Positions 16,032 through 24,005 of a stretch of 64,000 nt of DNA are shown here, one piece after another. The notes beneath the pieces are model-generated. The model saw only the letters and a program-made list of their open reading frames with translations, had not been told where the DNA came from and searched no databases. Both the position numbers and the translations under genes were made by a program. Location: the NCBI GenBank assembly GCA_041918615.1, contig JAYRVH010000054.1, forward strand, positions 1-64,000, in the 5' to 3' direction. Within the stretch, counting starts at the first letter, position 1. Each line of letters begins with the position of its first letter. This DNA comes from JAEUJM01 sp041918615. GTDB taxonomy: Bacteria; Actinomycetota; Acidimicrobiia; Acidimicrobiales; DATDAH01.

Positions 16032-16924
16032 TAGGCCTCCCGACCGGCGAGGTTGCTGTCGAGGCTGATGTCGAGGCCGATGTCGAGCACCGGCGCCGAG
16101 TTGGTGAGCGCTCCCACCGAGATCATGTCGACGCCCGTTGCCGCGAAGCCGGCCACCGTTTCGAGGTCGATGCCACCGGACGCCTCGACCATGCACGCCC
16201 GACCCGCGTCCCGACGATGCTCATCGACGGCGACCATGGCCGAACGCACCTCGTCCGGTGTCATGTTGTCGAGCAGCACCGCGTCGGCCCCCGCCGCGAG
16301 CGCCTCGACGAGTTGGCCCTGTGTGGCGCATTCGACGTGCACGGTGCGGGCGGGCCACTGGTCGCGCGCCCTGGCGACGGCGTCGGCGATGCCCAGCACG
16401 GCCAGGTGGTTGTCCTTCAGCATCACCCAGTCCGACAGGTTGCCCCGGTGGTTGCGACCACCCCCGGCGCGCACCGCGGCCTTCTCGAGGGCCCGCAGGC
16501 CCGGCGTGGTCTTGCGGGTGTCCCAGATCTGGGCCTTCCCGCCCGTGGCCGCGACGAAGCGGCGGGTGAGGGTGGCGACCCCCGAGAGGTGGCTCAGGAA
16601 GTTGAGTGCGGTGCGTTCGGCGGTGAGCATCGAGGCGAGGGGCCCGTCGACCGACCCGAGCACCTCGCCACCGGTCACGTCGTCACCGTCGTCCACCGTC
16701 CACACGACCGTGAGCAGGGGGTCGACCTGGCCGAAGGCCTCGTCGGCGCACCGGCGGCCGGCGAGCACGCCAGGGCCGCGGGCCACGAATGCGGCGGTGG
16801 CTCGGGCGTCTGCCGGCAGCAGGCCCGAGGTGAGGTCGCCGAGAGGGTTGAGGTCCTCCTCGAGGGCCCGTCGGACGGCGGTCCGGACAGCCGCGACCGG
16901 CGGGTGGACAGCAGCGGGTGTCAC
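16031..16924 (-). CDS. nadC: Nicotinate-nucleotide pyrophosphorylase (carboxylating)
   Basis: A 297-residue quinolinate phosphoribosyltransferase making nicotinate mononucleotide in de novo NAD synthesis. Conserved EEDLNPLGDLTS near the N-terminus, TRKTTPGLRALEKAAVRAGG (quinolinate/PRPP site), GGGRNHRGNLSDWVMLKDNH, and C-terminal EASGGIDLETV and GVDMISVGALT are all present. GTG 16924 has AAGG eight bases upstream. It partners nadB 0.9 kb upstream; nadA is not in this window. Confidence 0.96.
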   Translation of the reverse strand: MTPAAVHPPVAAVRTAVRRALEEDLNPLGDLTSGLLPADARATAAFVARGPGVLAGRRCADEAFGQVDPLLTVVWTVDDGDDVTGGEVLGSVDGPLASMLTAERTALNFLSHLSGVATLTRRFVAATGGKAQIWDTRKTTPGLRALEKAAVRAGGGRNHRGNLSDWVMLKDNHLAVLGIADAVARARDQWPARTVHVECATQGQLVEALAAGADAVLLDNMTPDEVRSAMVAVDEHRRDAGRACMVEASGGIDLETVAGFAATGVDMISVGALTNSAPVLDIGLDISLDSNLAGREA

Positions 16925-16979
16925 GCGGTCAACCTTGCCCGCCGGCGGCCGGCCGCACCAAAGCGCTCGGCCCCCGACA

Positions 16980-17822
16980 TCAGCCGAATCCCGCCTGGTC
17001 CTGCTTCAGGGCGGTGTCGACCGTGAGCGCGGCGGCGACCACCAGGCTGCGCAGCGGGTCGTCGAGCGGGCGGTGGATCTGCACCACGTAGTTGTCGGCC
17101 GTGGTGAACATGGCCTTGGCCAGACCGACGAAGGTCTTGGTGATCCGCCCGATCTCGGCGCCCGAGTGGTCGGTGATGGCGAAGTTCCAGGCCCGCCAGT
17201 TCTCGGCGTTGATCGACCCGTACCGGTGGCCGCCCGAGACCATGGCGAAGCGGATCTTGCCGAAGACGTTCTCCTGGACGATCTGGCCGATCTCGTGACC
17301 CTGCGGGCCCTGGACGATGACCTTCGACTTCACGAACTTGGCCGGACGGGTGACGGTGAGCAGGTGGTTGCCGGCCATGTCCACGATCTGGAGCTGGTGG
17401 GTCATGTACTGGTCGAACGACGTGAGGACACGGGCCACTTTGCGGGCCGTGCTCTGGCCCACCTGCCGGACACCGGCGATCTGGTTGCCGTGCTGGTCGT
17501 ACACGCCGAACTCGTTCTCGATCTCGATGAACTTGGCCTTCTGGTTCACCACCAGGATCGGCTCGGTGAAGATGGTTCCCCCGCCCTGACCGGCGCTCGC
17601 GGGCGCGACGCCGGCGCGCTGCTGCACCTGGTGCTGCACCTGGGCCGCCTGCTGGTCGCCTCTCGGGACGTAGGGGCCCGTGGCCGTCGGGAGCGGGTCG
17701 ACTCCCTGCTGACCGGCCGACATCACGTGCCCCGTCCACTGTCGGCCGTCGAAGTAGCGAAGCTCGTAGCGGCCCTGGGGGTCGGGATACCAGTTGGGCG
17801 GATGGGCGCCGGCGTCGCTCAT
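16980..17822 (-). CDS. DUF2510 and phospholipid scramblase-like protein
   Basis: A 280-residue protein. The N-terminus is a DUF2510 module (NWYPDPQGRYELRYFDGRQW), a short WYPDP motif common in actinobacterial membrane-associated proteins. After a Gln-rich linker (about 55-85), residues 90-275 resemble the LURP-one/scramblase beta-barrel fold (ILVVNQKAKFIEIENEFGVY, then FVKSKVIVQGPQGHEIGQIV). GAGGAG precedes ATG 17822, which overlaps the nadB stop (ATGA). Its place between nadB and nadC suggests co-transcription, but no direct role in NAD synthesis is known. Confidence 0.85.
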   Translation of the reverse strand: MSDAGAHPPNWYPDPQGRYELRYFDGRQWTGHVMSAGQQGVDPLPTATGPYVPRGDQQAAQVQHQVQQRAGVAPASAGQGGGTIFTEPILVVNQKAKFIEIENEFGVYDQHGNQIAGVRQVGQSTARKVARVLTSFDQYMTHQLQIVDMAGNHLLTVTRPAKFVKSKVIVQGPQGHEIGQIVQENVFGKIRFAMVSGGHRYGSINAENWRAWNFAITDHSGAEIGRITKTFVGLAKAMFTTADNYVVQIHRPLDDPLRSLVVAAALTVDTALKQDQAGFG

Positions 17823-19438
17823 GTCTCCTCCATCCGAACCACGAGGCGACAGCAGAGGGCGTCGTCGCGGTCCGGGAAGTCGATGCGGGTGTGCGCTCCC
17901 CTGCTCTCCTCGCGGGCCGTGGCCGCGGCGAGCACGGCGCCCGCGACCGTCGCCAGGTTGCGCACCTCCCAGAGGGCCGCGCCCTGGCCGGTGACGCTCC
18001 CACCGGTGGCCGCCCCGACCTCGGCGACGGTACGACCGGTGAGGGCCAGCGACTCGGCGTCGCGCAACACGCCCGCGCCCCGGGTCATCGCCCGCTGCAG
18101 CCGGTCGCGGAGCGCGGCCGGATCGGCATCGGCCCGCCCGACCGTGGAGGCGCCGGTGCCGGTGGCAGCGGGCGCGACCGCGGTGACGGACCGTCCGCCG
18201 ATCACGTCCCCGCCCGCGTCGGTGCCGATGACGGCCCGCATGGCACCGGTGGGTTTCGGACCGACCTCGCCGCGGTCGATGGCCTCGACGCTGCGGTGCG
18301 CGAAGACCAGGCCCTCCAGCAGCGAGTTCGATGCCAGGCGGTTGGCCCCGTGGACCCCGGTGCAGGTCGTCTCGCCTGCGGCCCACAGACCGGGCAGGCT
18401 GGATGCCCCGTCGAGGTCGGTGACCAGCCCGCCGCACAGGTAATGGGCCGCCGGCGCGATGGGCAACCAGTCCACCGCCGGGTCGAGCGACACCAGTTGG
18501 AGCGACTTGGCCATGGTGGGGAACCGGTTGTCGAAGTCCTCGAGGCCGGTTGCGTCGAGCCACACGTGGTCGACGCCCTGCTCGATCATCTTCGCGGTGA
18601 TGGCCCGCGACACCACGTCGCGCGGCTGGAGCTCGTCGACGAACCGCTCGCCGTCTCGATCGCGCAGCAGCGCACCGTGGCCGCGCAGGGCCTCGGACAA
18701 CAGGGGCCGGGGCATGCGCGGGTCGTGGAGCGCGGTCGGGTGGAACTGCACGAACTCGATGTCGGCGACGGCCACCCCGGAGCGCAGGCCCATGGCCACG
18801 CCGTCGCCGGTGGACTCGACGGGGTTGGTGGTGACCGCGTAGAGCTGGCCGGCGCCTCCGGTGGCCAGCAGCACGTGCCTCGCACGGACGACCAGCGGCC
18901 GACCCTCGCCGTCGATGGCCCGCACACCGACGCATCTGCCGTCCTCGACCACCAGGTCGGTGGCGAAGTGGCGCTCGAGCACCGTGGCCGCGGTGCGATG
19001 GACGGCCGCCACCAGCGCCCGCTCGATCTCGAAGCCGGTGGCGTCGCCGCCGGCGTGAAGGATGCGGGGGAGGCTGTGGCCGCCCTCGCGGGCCAGCTCG
19101 AGGTGGCCCGCGCCGTCGCGGTCGAACTCGGCGCCGAGCGCCATGAGGTCCTCGACCCTACGGGGGCCCTCGTCGACGAGCACCCGGACGGCGTCGACGT
19201 CGCACAGCCCGGCGCCCGCGCCCAGGGTGTCGGCCAGGTGCAGGTCGGTGGAGTCCGGGTCGCTGTCGAGCACCGCCGCGACCCCGCCCTGCGCCCAGCG
19301 GGTGGTCGCCTGGTTCAGGACGCCTTTGGTGAGCACACCGACCCGCCAGCCGTGGCCCGCACTCGCCCGCACGGCGGCCGAGAGCCCGGCGACGCCCGAC
19401 CCGAGGACCAGCAGGTCCAGACCGTCGGGCTCGCCCAC
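17819..19438 (-). CDS. nadB: L-aspartate oxidase
   Basis: A 539-residue flavoprotein oxidising aspartate to iminoaspartate, the first step of de novo NAD synthesis. FAD-binding LVLGSGVAGLSAAVRA lies at residues 10-25, then TRWAQGGVAAV, the active-site region QFHPTALHDPR, the HGANRLASNSLLEGLVFAHR signature of the fumarate reductase/aspartate oxidase family, and a helical C-terminal domain. GTG 19438 lies 3 bp after the panD stop. Quinolinate synthase NadA must be encoded elsewhere. Confidence 0.96.
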   Translation of the reverse strand: MGEPDGLDLLVLGSGVAGLSAAVRASAGHGWRVGVLTKGVLNQATTRWAQGGVAAVLDSDPDSTDLHLADTLGAGAGLCDVDAVRVLVDEGPRRVEDLMALGAEFDRDGAGHLELAREGGHSLPRILHAGGDATGFEIERALVAAVHRTAATVLERHFATDLVVEDGRCVGVRAIDGEGRPLVVRARHVLLATGGAGQLYAVTTNPVESTGDGVAMGLRSGVAVADIEFVQFHPTALHDPRMPRPLLSEALRGHGALLRDRDGERFVDELQPRDVVSRAITAKMIEQGVDHVWLDATGLEDFDNRFPTMAKSLQLVSLDPAVDWLPIAPAAHYLCGGLVTDLDGASSLPGLWAAGETTCTGVHGANRLASNSLLEGLVFAHRSVEAIDRGEVGPKPTGAMRAVIGTDAGGDVIGGRSVTAVAPAATGTGASTVGRADADPAALRDRLQRAMTRGAGVLRDAESLALTGRTVAEVGAATGGSVTGQGAALWEVRNLATVAGAVLAAATAREESRGAHTRIDFPDRDDALCCRLVVRMEET

Positions 19439-19441
19439 GAC

Positions 19442-19897
19442 CTAGATCGCGCCGAGTTCGTCTTGGAAGGCGGCCATCTCGGCCTGGATGTCGAGGTACT
19501 GGACGGGCCCCGGCGTCGATGCCGGCACCGGGGCGAGACGGGCCGCCACCTCGGCGGGCACCACCCGGTTCGCCGTGTCGACGTGCACCACCCGGGGCTC
19601 GAAGCCCTCGAGCTCCGCGTCCTCGTAGTCCGCGTAGGTGATGACGATCACCCGGTCGCCCGGCTGGACGAGCCGTGCCGCCGCCCCGTTGAGGCAGACG
19701 TCACCCGGGCCGCCCGGGATGGCGTAGGTCTCGAACCGTGCACCGTTGTCGATGTCGAGCACGTGGACCTGCTCGTGCTCTCGGATGTCGGCCAGTGCCA
19801 TCAGCTCGGTGTCGAGGGTGATCGACCCCACGTAGTGCAGGTTGGCGTCGGTCACCGTGGCCCGGTGCACCTTGGACTTCATCATGCGTCGGCGCAT
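19442..19897 (-). CDS. panD: Aspartate 1-decarboxylase
   Basis: A 151-residue pyruvoyl enzyme making beta-alanine. The self-cleavage site is Gly24-Ser25 (HYVGSITLD), the same position as in E. coli. Catalytic-region residues R54/Y58 equivalents fall in ARFETYAIPG. AGGAGAG four bases before ATG 19897 decides this start over the inner ATGs. The C-terminus is about 20 residues longer than typical. It lies between panC and nadB; product feeds PanC. Confidence 0.95.
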   Translation of the reverse strand: MRRRMMKSKVHRATVTDANLHYVGSITLDTELMALADIREHEQVHVLDIDNGARFETYAIPGGPGDVCLNGAAARLVQPGDRVIVITYADYEDAELEGFEPRVVHVDTANRVVPAEVAARLAPVPASTPGPVQYLDIQAEMAAFQDELGAI

Positions 19898-19943
19898 GTT
19901 GCTCTCCTGTCGCTTGACGCCGGGAGTACCGGTCGCCGTGCCG

Positions 19944-20798
19944 TCACCCCGGTGGGGTGCTCACCCCCAGATTATCCAACAATCGTGCGTTCCCGAAACG
20001 AACTGCCCCCAGCAGGCGCAGATCACCGGTCAGCGGATCGACCGGGCCGAGGGTGCGGGCGTCGACCACGGCCACGTAGTCGAGCACGGCCAGCGGCTCC
20101 GCGGCGATCACAGCGGCCATACGCTCCCGCACCGCGCTCGGGTCGACGGTGCCCGCCTCGACGGCCGCGGCGCCGGCGCGCAGGGCCCGGTGGAGCACCG
20201 GGGCCGCCTCGCGCTCGAGGGCCGTCAGGTAGGCGTTGCGGCTCGACATGGCCAGTCCGTCGGGCTCACGGACGGTGGGACACCCCACGATCTCGACCGG
20301 AAACGAGAGATCGCGGGCCATCTTGGCGACCACCGCCAACTGCTGGAAGTCCTTCTCGCCGAAGTAGGCGCGGCACGGCCCGGCGATGGCGAACAGCTTG
20401 GCCACCACCGTGGCCACCCCGGCGAAGTGAGTGGGCCGCGAGGCGCCTTCCATGGTCTCGGTGATCCCTGCCACCGACACGGTGGTGCCCACCGGCTCGG
20501 GGTACATCTCGTCGAGCGACGGGGTGAACAGCAGGCCCACATCCGCCTGCGCGCAGCGGGCCGTGTCACCGTGCAGGTCGCGCGGGTAGGAACCCAGATC
20601 CTCGTTGGCCGCGAACTGCAGCGGGTTCACGAAGATGGTCACGGCCGTGATGTCGGTCTCGGCCACCGACCGCTGCATCAACGACACGTGGCCGTCGTGG
20701 AGGTACCCCATGGTGGGGACGAGGCCCACCGTCCCGCCGGCCTGGCGCGCCGCGTCGAGCTCGGCCCGGAACGCGGCAATCGTGTCGACGGTCTTCAT
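19944..20798 (-). CDS. panC: Pantothenate synthetase
   Basis: A 284-residue ATP-dependent ligase joining pantoate and beta-alanine. HIGH-like MGYLHDGHVSLM (30-41), FVNPLQF, the ATP-binding GEKDFQQLA and the KMSKS-like AMSSRN are all present. ATG 20798 has no clear Shine-Dalgarno; the upstream 120 bp hold a GCTCCC microsatellite and a 15-bp hairpin. panB and panE are not in the window, though a DUF2520 reductase-like gene precedes it. Confidence 0.95.
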   Translation of the reverse strand: MKTVDTIAAFRAELDAARQAGGTVGLVPTMGYLHDGHVSLMQRSVAETDITAVTIFVNPLQFAANEDLGSYPRDLHGDTARCAQADVGLLFTPSLDEMYPEPVGTTVSVAGITETMEGASRPTHFAGVATVVAKLFAIAGPCRAYFGEKDFQQLAVVAKMARDLSFPVEIVGCPTVREPDGLAMSSRNAYLTALEREAAPVLHRALRAGAAAVEAGTVDPSAVRERMAAVIAAEPLAVLDYVAVVDARTLGPVDPLTGDLRLLGAVRFGNARLLDNLGVSTPPG

Positions 20799-20828
20799 CG
20801 CCCGCGACCCACTCCCGCGCGAGCGCCC

Positions 20829-20853
20829 GCTCCCGCTCCCGCTCCCGCTCCCG
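20829..20853. repeat. GCTCCC hexamer microsatellite upstream of panC
   Basis: Four consecutive GCTCCC units lie in the untranslated gap before panC. On the transcribed strand this is (GGGAGC)n, a G-rich run that could mimic Shine-Dalgarno sequence or form a G-quadruplex. Confidence 0.7.
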
Positions 20854-20906
20854 CCGAACTCAGCGCATCCACTCCCCTCAGGGCGCAGTCGATGCGCCGA
20901 GTTCGG
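20854..20906 (-). terminator. 15-bp interrupted hairpin between DUF2520 and panC
   Basis: CCGAACTC (20854-20861) and GCGCATC (20863-20869) pair with GATGCGC (20891-20897) and GAGTTCGG (20899-20906), with one mismatch in the middle and a 21-nt loop. It lies just after the DUF2520 stop and 56 nt before the panC start. It could terminate or attenuate the upstream transcript, or protect its 3' end. Confidence 0.55.
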
Positions 20907-20919
20907 GATGCGACCGCGA

Positions 20920-21633
20920 TCACCCGCCCGCCGCCAGCGCTCTCGCCGCTTCCATCAGCGCCTGGTAGGCGGGGCGCTCGGCGGGGTCGAGGGCAGCGAG
21001 GTGGCGCTCGATCGTCGCGAGGTCGCCGCGCGCCGCCGGGCCCGTGAGCGCGGCCGCGGGGCCCAGGTCGGCCACGTTCTCCACCGTGCCCCGCACCAGG
21101 TCGAGGTACGCGGCTAGGGGCACCCCGGCGGTCGCCCCCACCCGCTCGACCTGCCCGAGCAGCGCCACCAGGTGGTTCGAGGCGATGCACGCCGCAGCGT
21201 GGTAGGCGGCGCGATCCTCGTCCGCCACGCCGAACGCGTTCCCACCGAGGGCGGCGACCACCTCCGCGGCGATCGGGTCTCCCGCCACCGCGAAGGACGC
21301 GCCGGCCAGCAGGCGATCCACCCCGACCGACGCGTTCGGCAACGAGACCAGCGGGTGGATGGCCGCCCGGCGCCGGTGCGGCGCCAACACGTCGAGGCCG
21401 AGCGAACCCGCCACGTGAGCGATCACCGCATCGCCGGGCCGCACCGACGCCGCCACACCGGCAATGGCCGAATCCGGCGTGGCGATCAGCACCAGGTCGA
21501 CCTGGGTCGCCGCTGCGGCCAGATCGCCGCCGCGTCCGACGATCGGCTCGACGCCCCAACCACACCGCTCGAGGGCGCCAGCCAGCGACGTTCCCGCTCG
21601 TCCCGCCCCGATGATCCGCACACGACGACGCAC
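20920..21633 (-). CDS. Rossmann-like and DUF2520 domain protein
   Basis: A 237-residue NAD(P)-binding protein. RIIGAGRAGTSLAGALE (residues 6-22) is a GxGxxG dinucleotide fold, followed by LIATPDSAI and HVAGSLGLDVL, and the C-terminal helical DUF2520 domain contains AAYHAAACIASNHLVAL. DUF2520 proteins are often encoded beside panC, and the fold resembles ketopantoate reductase, so an PanE-like role in making pantoate is a reasonable but unproven inference. GTG 21633 has a TACGCT box eight bases upstream and no Shine-Dalgarno. Confidence 0.87.
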   Translation of the reverse strand: MRRRVRIIGAGRAGTSLAGALERCGWGVEPIVGRGGDLAAAATQVDLVLIATPDSAIAGVAASVRPGDAVIAHVAGSLGLDVLAPHRRRAAIHPLVSLPNASVGVDRLLAGASFAVAGDPIAAEVVAALGGNAFGVADEDRAAYHAAACIASNHLVALLGQVERVGATAGVPLAAYLDLVRGTVENVADLGPAAALTGPAARGDLATIERHLAALDPAERPAYQALMEAARALAAGG

Positions 21634-21641
21634 AGCCGTCG

Positions 21642-21647
21642 AGCGTA
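21642..21647 (-). promoter_or_regulatory. -10 box TACGCT, leaderless promoter
   Basis: TACGCT lies 8 nt before GTG 21633 with no ribosome-binding site between. It would start a DUF2520-panC-panD-nadB transcript independently of the fol genes. Confidence 0.5.
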
Positions 21648-21659
21648 CGTCTGGACGCG

Positions 21660-22583
21660 TCAGATCCGGTTGCTGATCTCGTCCACTGCGTCGAGGATGG
21701 CTTGCCGCTTGGACCGGAAGATGTCGTGGTCGGCGCCCGCCACCACCGTGGCTCTGCCGTCTGACACCTGCGCCGCGAGGTGCTGGTGGGTCGCCAGCCA
21801 GAAGGCCTGGTCGGCCTCGCTCGCGTCGGGGAACGGCACGCCCGCACTGAGCACGATCACCGGCACGTCGGGCAGCGAGCCAGCCTCGTCCACCGCAGCC
21901 GCGCTGTCGTCGATGGCGGCGATTTCGGGACCGAAGGGCAACGACTCGATGGCGAACTCGGTCTCGCGCCCGTCAATCGCCCGCTCCTCGTCGGTGAGGT
22001 TGTCGCGATAGCCGAGTTGGTACTCGGCCGTGCGGGGCTCGGCGAACACGAGCGCAGCGACGTCGTCGGAATGCCTCTGCGCAAAGGCCTGGGCGTCCAG
22101 CCCACCGAGGGAGTGGCTGACAACGATCATCGGGGTCGGCAGGTCCGCAGACGTGAGCATCGCGTGAAGCTCGTCGGCCACCTGCTGCGCAGAGAGCGTT
22201 TCGGAACCGGCCTCGCTCTCCCCGATTCCGGCCCGTTCATAGACGCAGGCTCGCCGGTCGCGCGCAAGCGCGTCGACGATGCCGATCCAGTCACGGACCT
22301 GCGCGCCGGCACCCATCTCGACGATCACGGCGGGTTCACCCGAACCTTCACAGACCAGGTGCAGCGAATGGCCGCCGACGTCGATCAGGTCGTCGAACGA
22401 CCCGGTCGCCGCGCTCGGCTGGTCCGCCGAAACGGTCGACGAGGTCGGGGCGTCCGCCTGCGCGGTCGACGACGTCGCCGCCCTGTCACCGGCACTGCTG
22501 GTGCAGGCAACCAACGCCACGAGTCCGGCCGCAGCCAGTCCCACACCGACGATTCGGATGCCACGCGTGTTCGGGTGGCTCAC
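21660..22583 (-). CDS. Lipoprotein alpha/beta hydrolase
   Basis: A 307-residue predicted lipoprotein. The signal ends in the lipobox LVAC (GLVALVACTSS), then a Ser/Thr/Ala-rich linker of about 40 residues and an alpha/beta hydrolase domain: ERAGIGESE, nucleophile elbow VSHSLGGLD, and the His in VVAGADHDIF. It acts outside the cytoplasmic membrane. GTG 22583 precedes SHPNTRGIRIVG, the basic n-region; upstream codons do not look coding. It lies between folK and DUF2520. Substrate unknown. It is one of three lipoprotein hydrolases in the window. Confidence 0.88.
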   Translation of the reverse strand: MSHPNTRGIRIVGVGLAAAGLVALVACTSSAGDRAATSSTAQADAPTSSTVSADQPSAATGSFDDLIDVGGHSLHLVCEGSGEPAVIVEMGAGAQVRDWIGIVDALARDRRACVYERAGIGESEAGSETLSAQQVADELHAMLTSADLPTPMIVVSHSLGGLDAQAFAQRHSDDVAALVFAEPRTAEYQLGYRDNLTDEERAIDGRETEFAIESLPFGPEIAAIDDSAAAVDEAGSLPDVPVIVLSAGVPFPDASEADQAFWLATHQHLAAQVSDGRATVVAGADHDIFRSKRQAILDAVDEISNRI

Positions 22584-22642
22584 CGCACTACCCCGTCCGA
22601 TCGACAGTATTTCGCAAGTGTAACGCCGTGGATGCAGGCGAT

Positions 22643-23095
22643 TCAGGGGAGGGGCCCCACGGGGGTGACCCGGCCGGCGGCGTCGGCCAACGCACCGTCC
22701 ACCACCAGGTCGGGCGCCAGTTCGGCCAGGGGCGCCAGCACGAACCGTCGTTCGAGCATGCGCGGGTGGGGTACCTGGAGGTCGGGCTCGTCGACCGTGA
22801 CCCCCTCGATCCACAGGATGTCGACGTCGAGCGTCCGCGGCCCCCACCGCTCGGCCTGTACCCGCCCGGCCGCGGCCTGGAGCCGGTGGCACACCTCCAA
22901 CAGGCGGCGGGCGCTCAACTCGGTGTCGAGCTCGACGACCATGTTCAGATAGGGGCCCTGATTCCCCGGGCCCCCGACCGGCTCGGTCTCGTACACCGTC
23001 GACTCGGCCACCACATCGGGCAGCGAGTCCACCGCCTGGCGAAGCAAGGTCGCGCGATCGCCCAGGTTGGACCCGAGGCCGAGGAAGACCCGCAC
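22643..23095 (-). CDS. folK: HPPK, 2-amino-4-hydroxy-6-hydroxymethyldihydropteridine pyrophosphokinase
   Basis: A 150-residue enzyme pyrophosphorylating hydroxymethyldihydropterin before FolP. FLGLGSNLGDR at the N-terminus, YETEPVGGPGNQGPYLNMVV (pterin site), and the signature RWGPRTLDVDILW followed by VPHPRMLERRFVLAPL are intact. GTG 23095 lies 2 bp after the folB stop. Length is normal for the family. Confidence 0.95.
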   Translation of the reverse strand: MRVFLGLGSNLGDRATLLRQAVDSLPDVVAESTVYETEPVGGPGNQGPYLNMVVELDTELSARRLLEVCHRLQAAAGRVQAERWGPRTLDVDILWIEGVTVDEPDLQVPHPRMLERRFVLAPLAELAPDLVVDGALADAAGRVTPVGPLP

Positions 23096-23097
23096 AC

Positions 23098-23469
23098 CTA
23101 TGGCCTCGGTGGGCGCGACCGGGTGATGCGGACTCCGGACGTTGCCAGCTGGTGCGGCACCGGCGGCCGCAGCTTCCGCACGGCCACGGTGACCGAGTCG
23201 ACCCGATCGTCGGCCAGCACCCGGTCGGCGATCGTCTCGGCCAGGTGCTCGAGCAGGGCGACGTGACGCGCGCCGATCGCGCCCTCGACGAGCGCGCACA
23301 GCGCGCCGTAGTCGACGGTGTCCGACAGAGCGTCGGACCTGCCGGCCGGACCGAGATCGAGCTCGGCGTCGAGGTCGACCTCGATGGGCTGTGACCGGAG
23401 CTGCTCCTCCGGCAGGACACCACAGCGCCCCATGGCCCGCAGGCCGCGCAGCTCGATGCGGTCAGCCAC
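23098..23469 (-). CDS. folB: Dihydroneopterin aldolase
   Basis: A 123-residue enzyme converting dihydroneopterin to hydroxymethyldihydropterin and glycolaldehyde. It begins ADRIELRGLRAMGRCGVLPEE, the family start, with DTVDYGALCALVE, LLEHLAETIADRVL and the C-terminal beta strand VTVAVRKLRPPVP. GTG 23469 overlaps the end of the phosphatase-like gene by 8 bp; open frame upstream of it has no family resemblance. Confidence 0.94.
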   Translation of the reverse strand: MADRIELRGLRAMGRCGVLPEEQLRSQPIEVDLDAELDLGPAGRSDALSDTVDYGALCALVEGAIGARHVALLEHLAETIADRVLADDRVDSVTVAVRKLRPPVPHQLATSGVRITRSRPPRP

Positions 23470-23974
23470 GTGCCGCCAGCTTGGCCGACAGGACGACGAG
23501 CTCTCGACCAACGGGCCCCATCTGACGGTCGACGATTCGCTCGACCACCGAGATGGCCTGCGGTCCGGTCGGCAGGAGCCCCGACCAGAGCAGGTACCCG
23601 CCCATGAGACCCGAGATCCGATCGCCGACCTCCTCCTGGTGGATGAGGATCTTTCCCCCTGCTGCGATGAGGCCCTTCAGCTCGGGGAAGAACGTCGAGA
23701 TGAACTCGACCGGGTCGTCGGTGGCCACGAACGGGCGGTGCAGCCACTCGACCCCGAGCTCGTCGTAGTTGTGGAGGTTCGCCGGCGACGAGACGAGCGA
23801 TATCACCTTGGTGAAACCCTCCTCGCGTATCCAGATGATCTCTTCCTTTCGGCGGACCCGCCGGTGGTTCTGGCCGTACCCCCCGGGCCGTTCGCAGACG
23901 GCGAGTTGGTCCTTGATGACCCACGCGAAGTTGCGGGGGGTGATACCCCGCGCCCACTTGCCCTTCAACGCCAT
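23462..23974 (-). CDS. Dual-specificity-phosphatase-like protein lacking catalytic Cys
   Basis: A 170-residue protein with the general order of a small tyrosine phosphatase: a strand VISLVSSPANL, a segment EWLHRPFVATDDPVEFISTFF that resembles the general-acid loop, and a P-loop-like ILIHQEEVGDRISGLMGGYL. Aligned to the HCx5R signature this reads H112-Q113-x5-R119, so the nucleophilic Cys is Gln and phosphatase activity is not expected. GAGAGG precedes ATG 23974. It lies between folP and folB and overlaps folB by 8 bp. A pterin- or phosphate-binding, or regulatory, role is conceivable. Confidence 0.7.
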   Translation of the reverse strand: MALKGKWARGITPRNFAWVIKDQLAVCERPGGYGQNHRRVRRKEEIIWIREEGFTKVISLVSSPANLHNYDELGVEWLHRPFVATDDPVEFISTFFPELKGLIAAGGKILIHQEEVGDRISGLMGGYLLWSGLLPTGPQAISVVERIVDRQMGPVGRELVVLSAKLAARG

Positions 23975-24005
23975 GGAACGAGCCTCTCGATCATCGGATG
24001 GATGC

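Noticed and set aside
17823..18935. N-terminal extension of the scramblase-like protein across nadB
   Set aside because: Arg-rich translation in the wrong frame of nadB; a Shine-Dalgarno and ATG at 17822 mark the real start.
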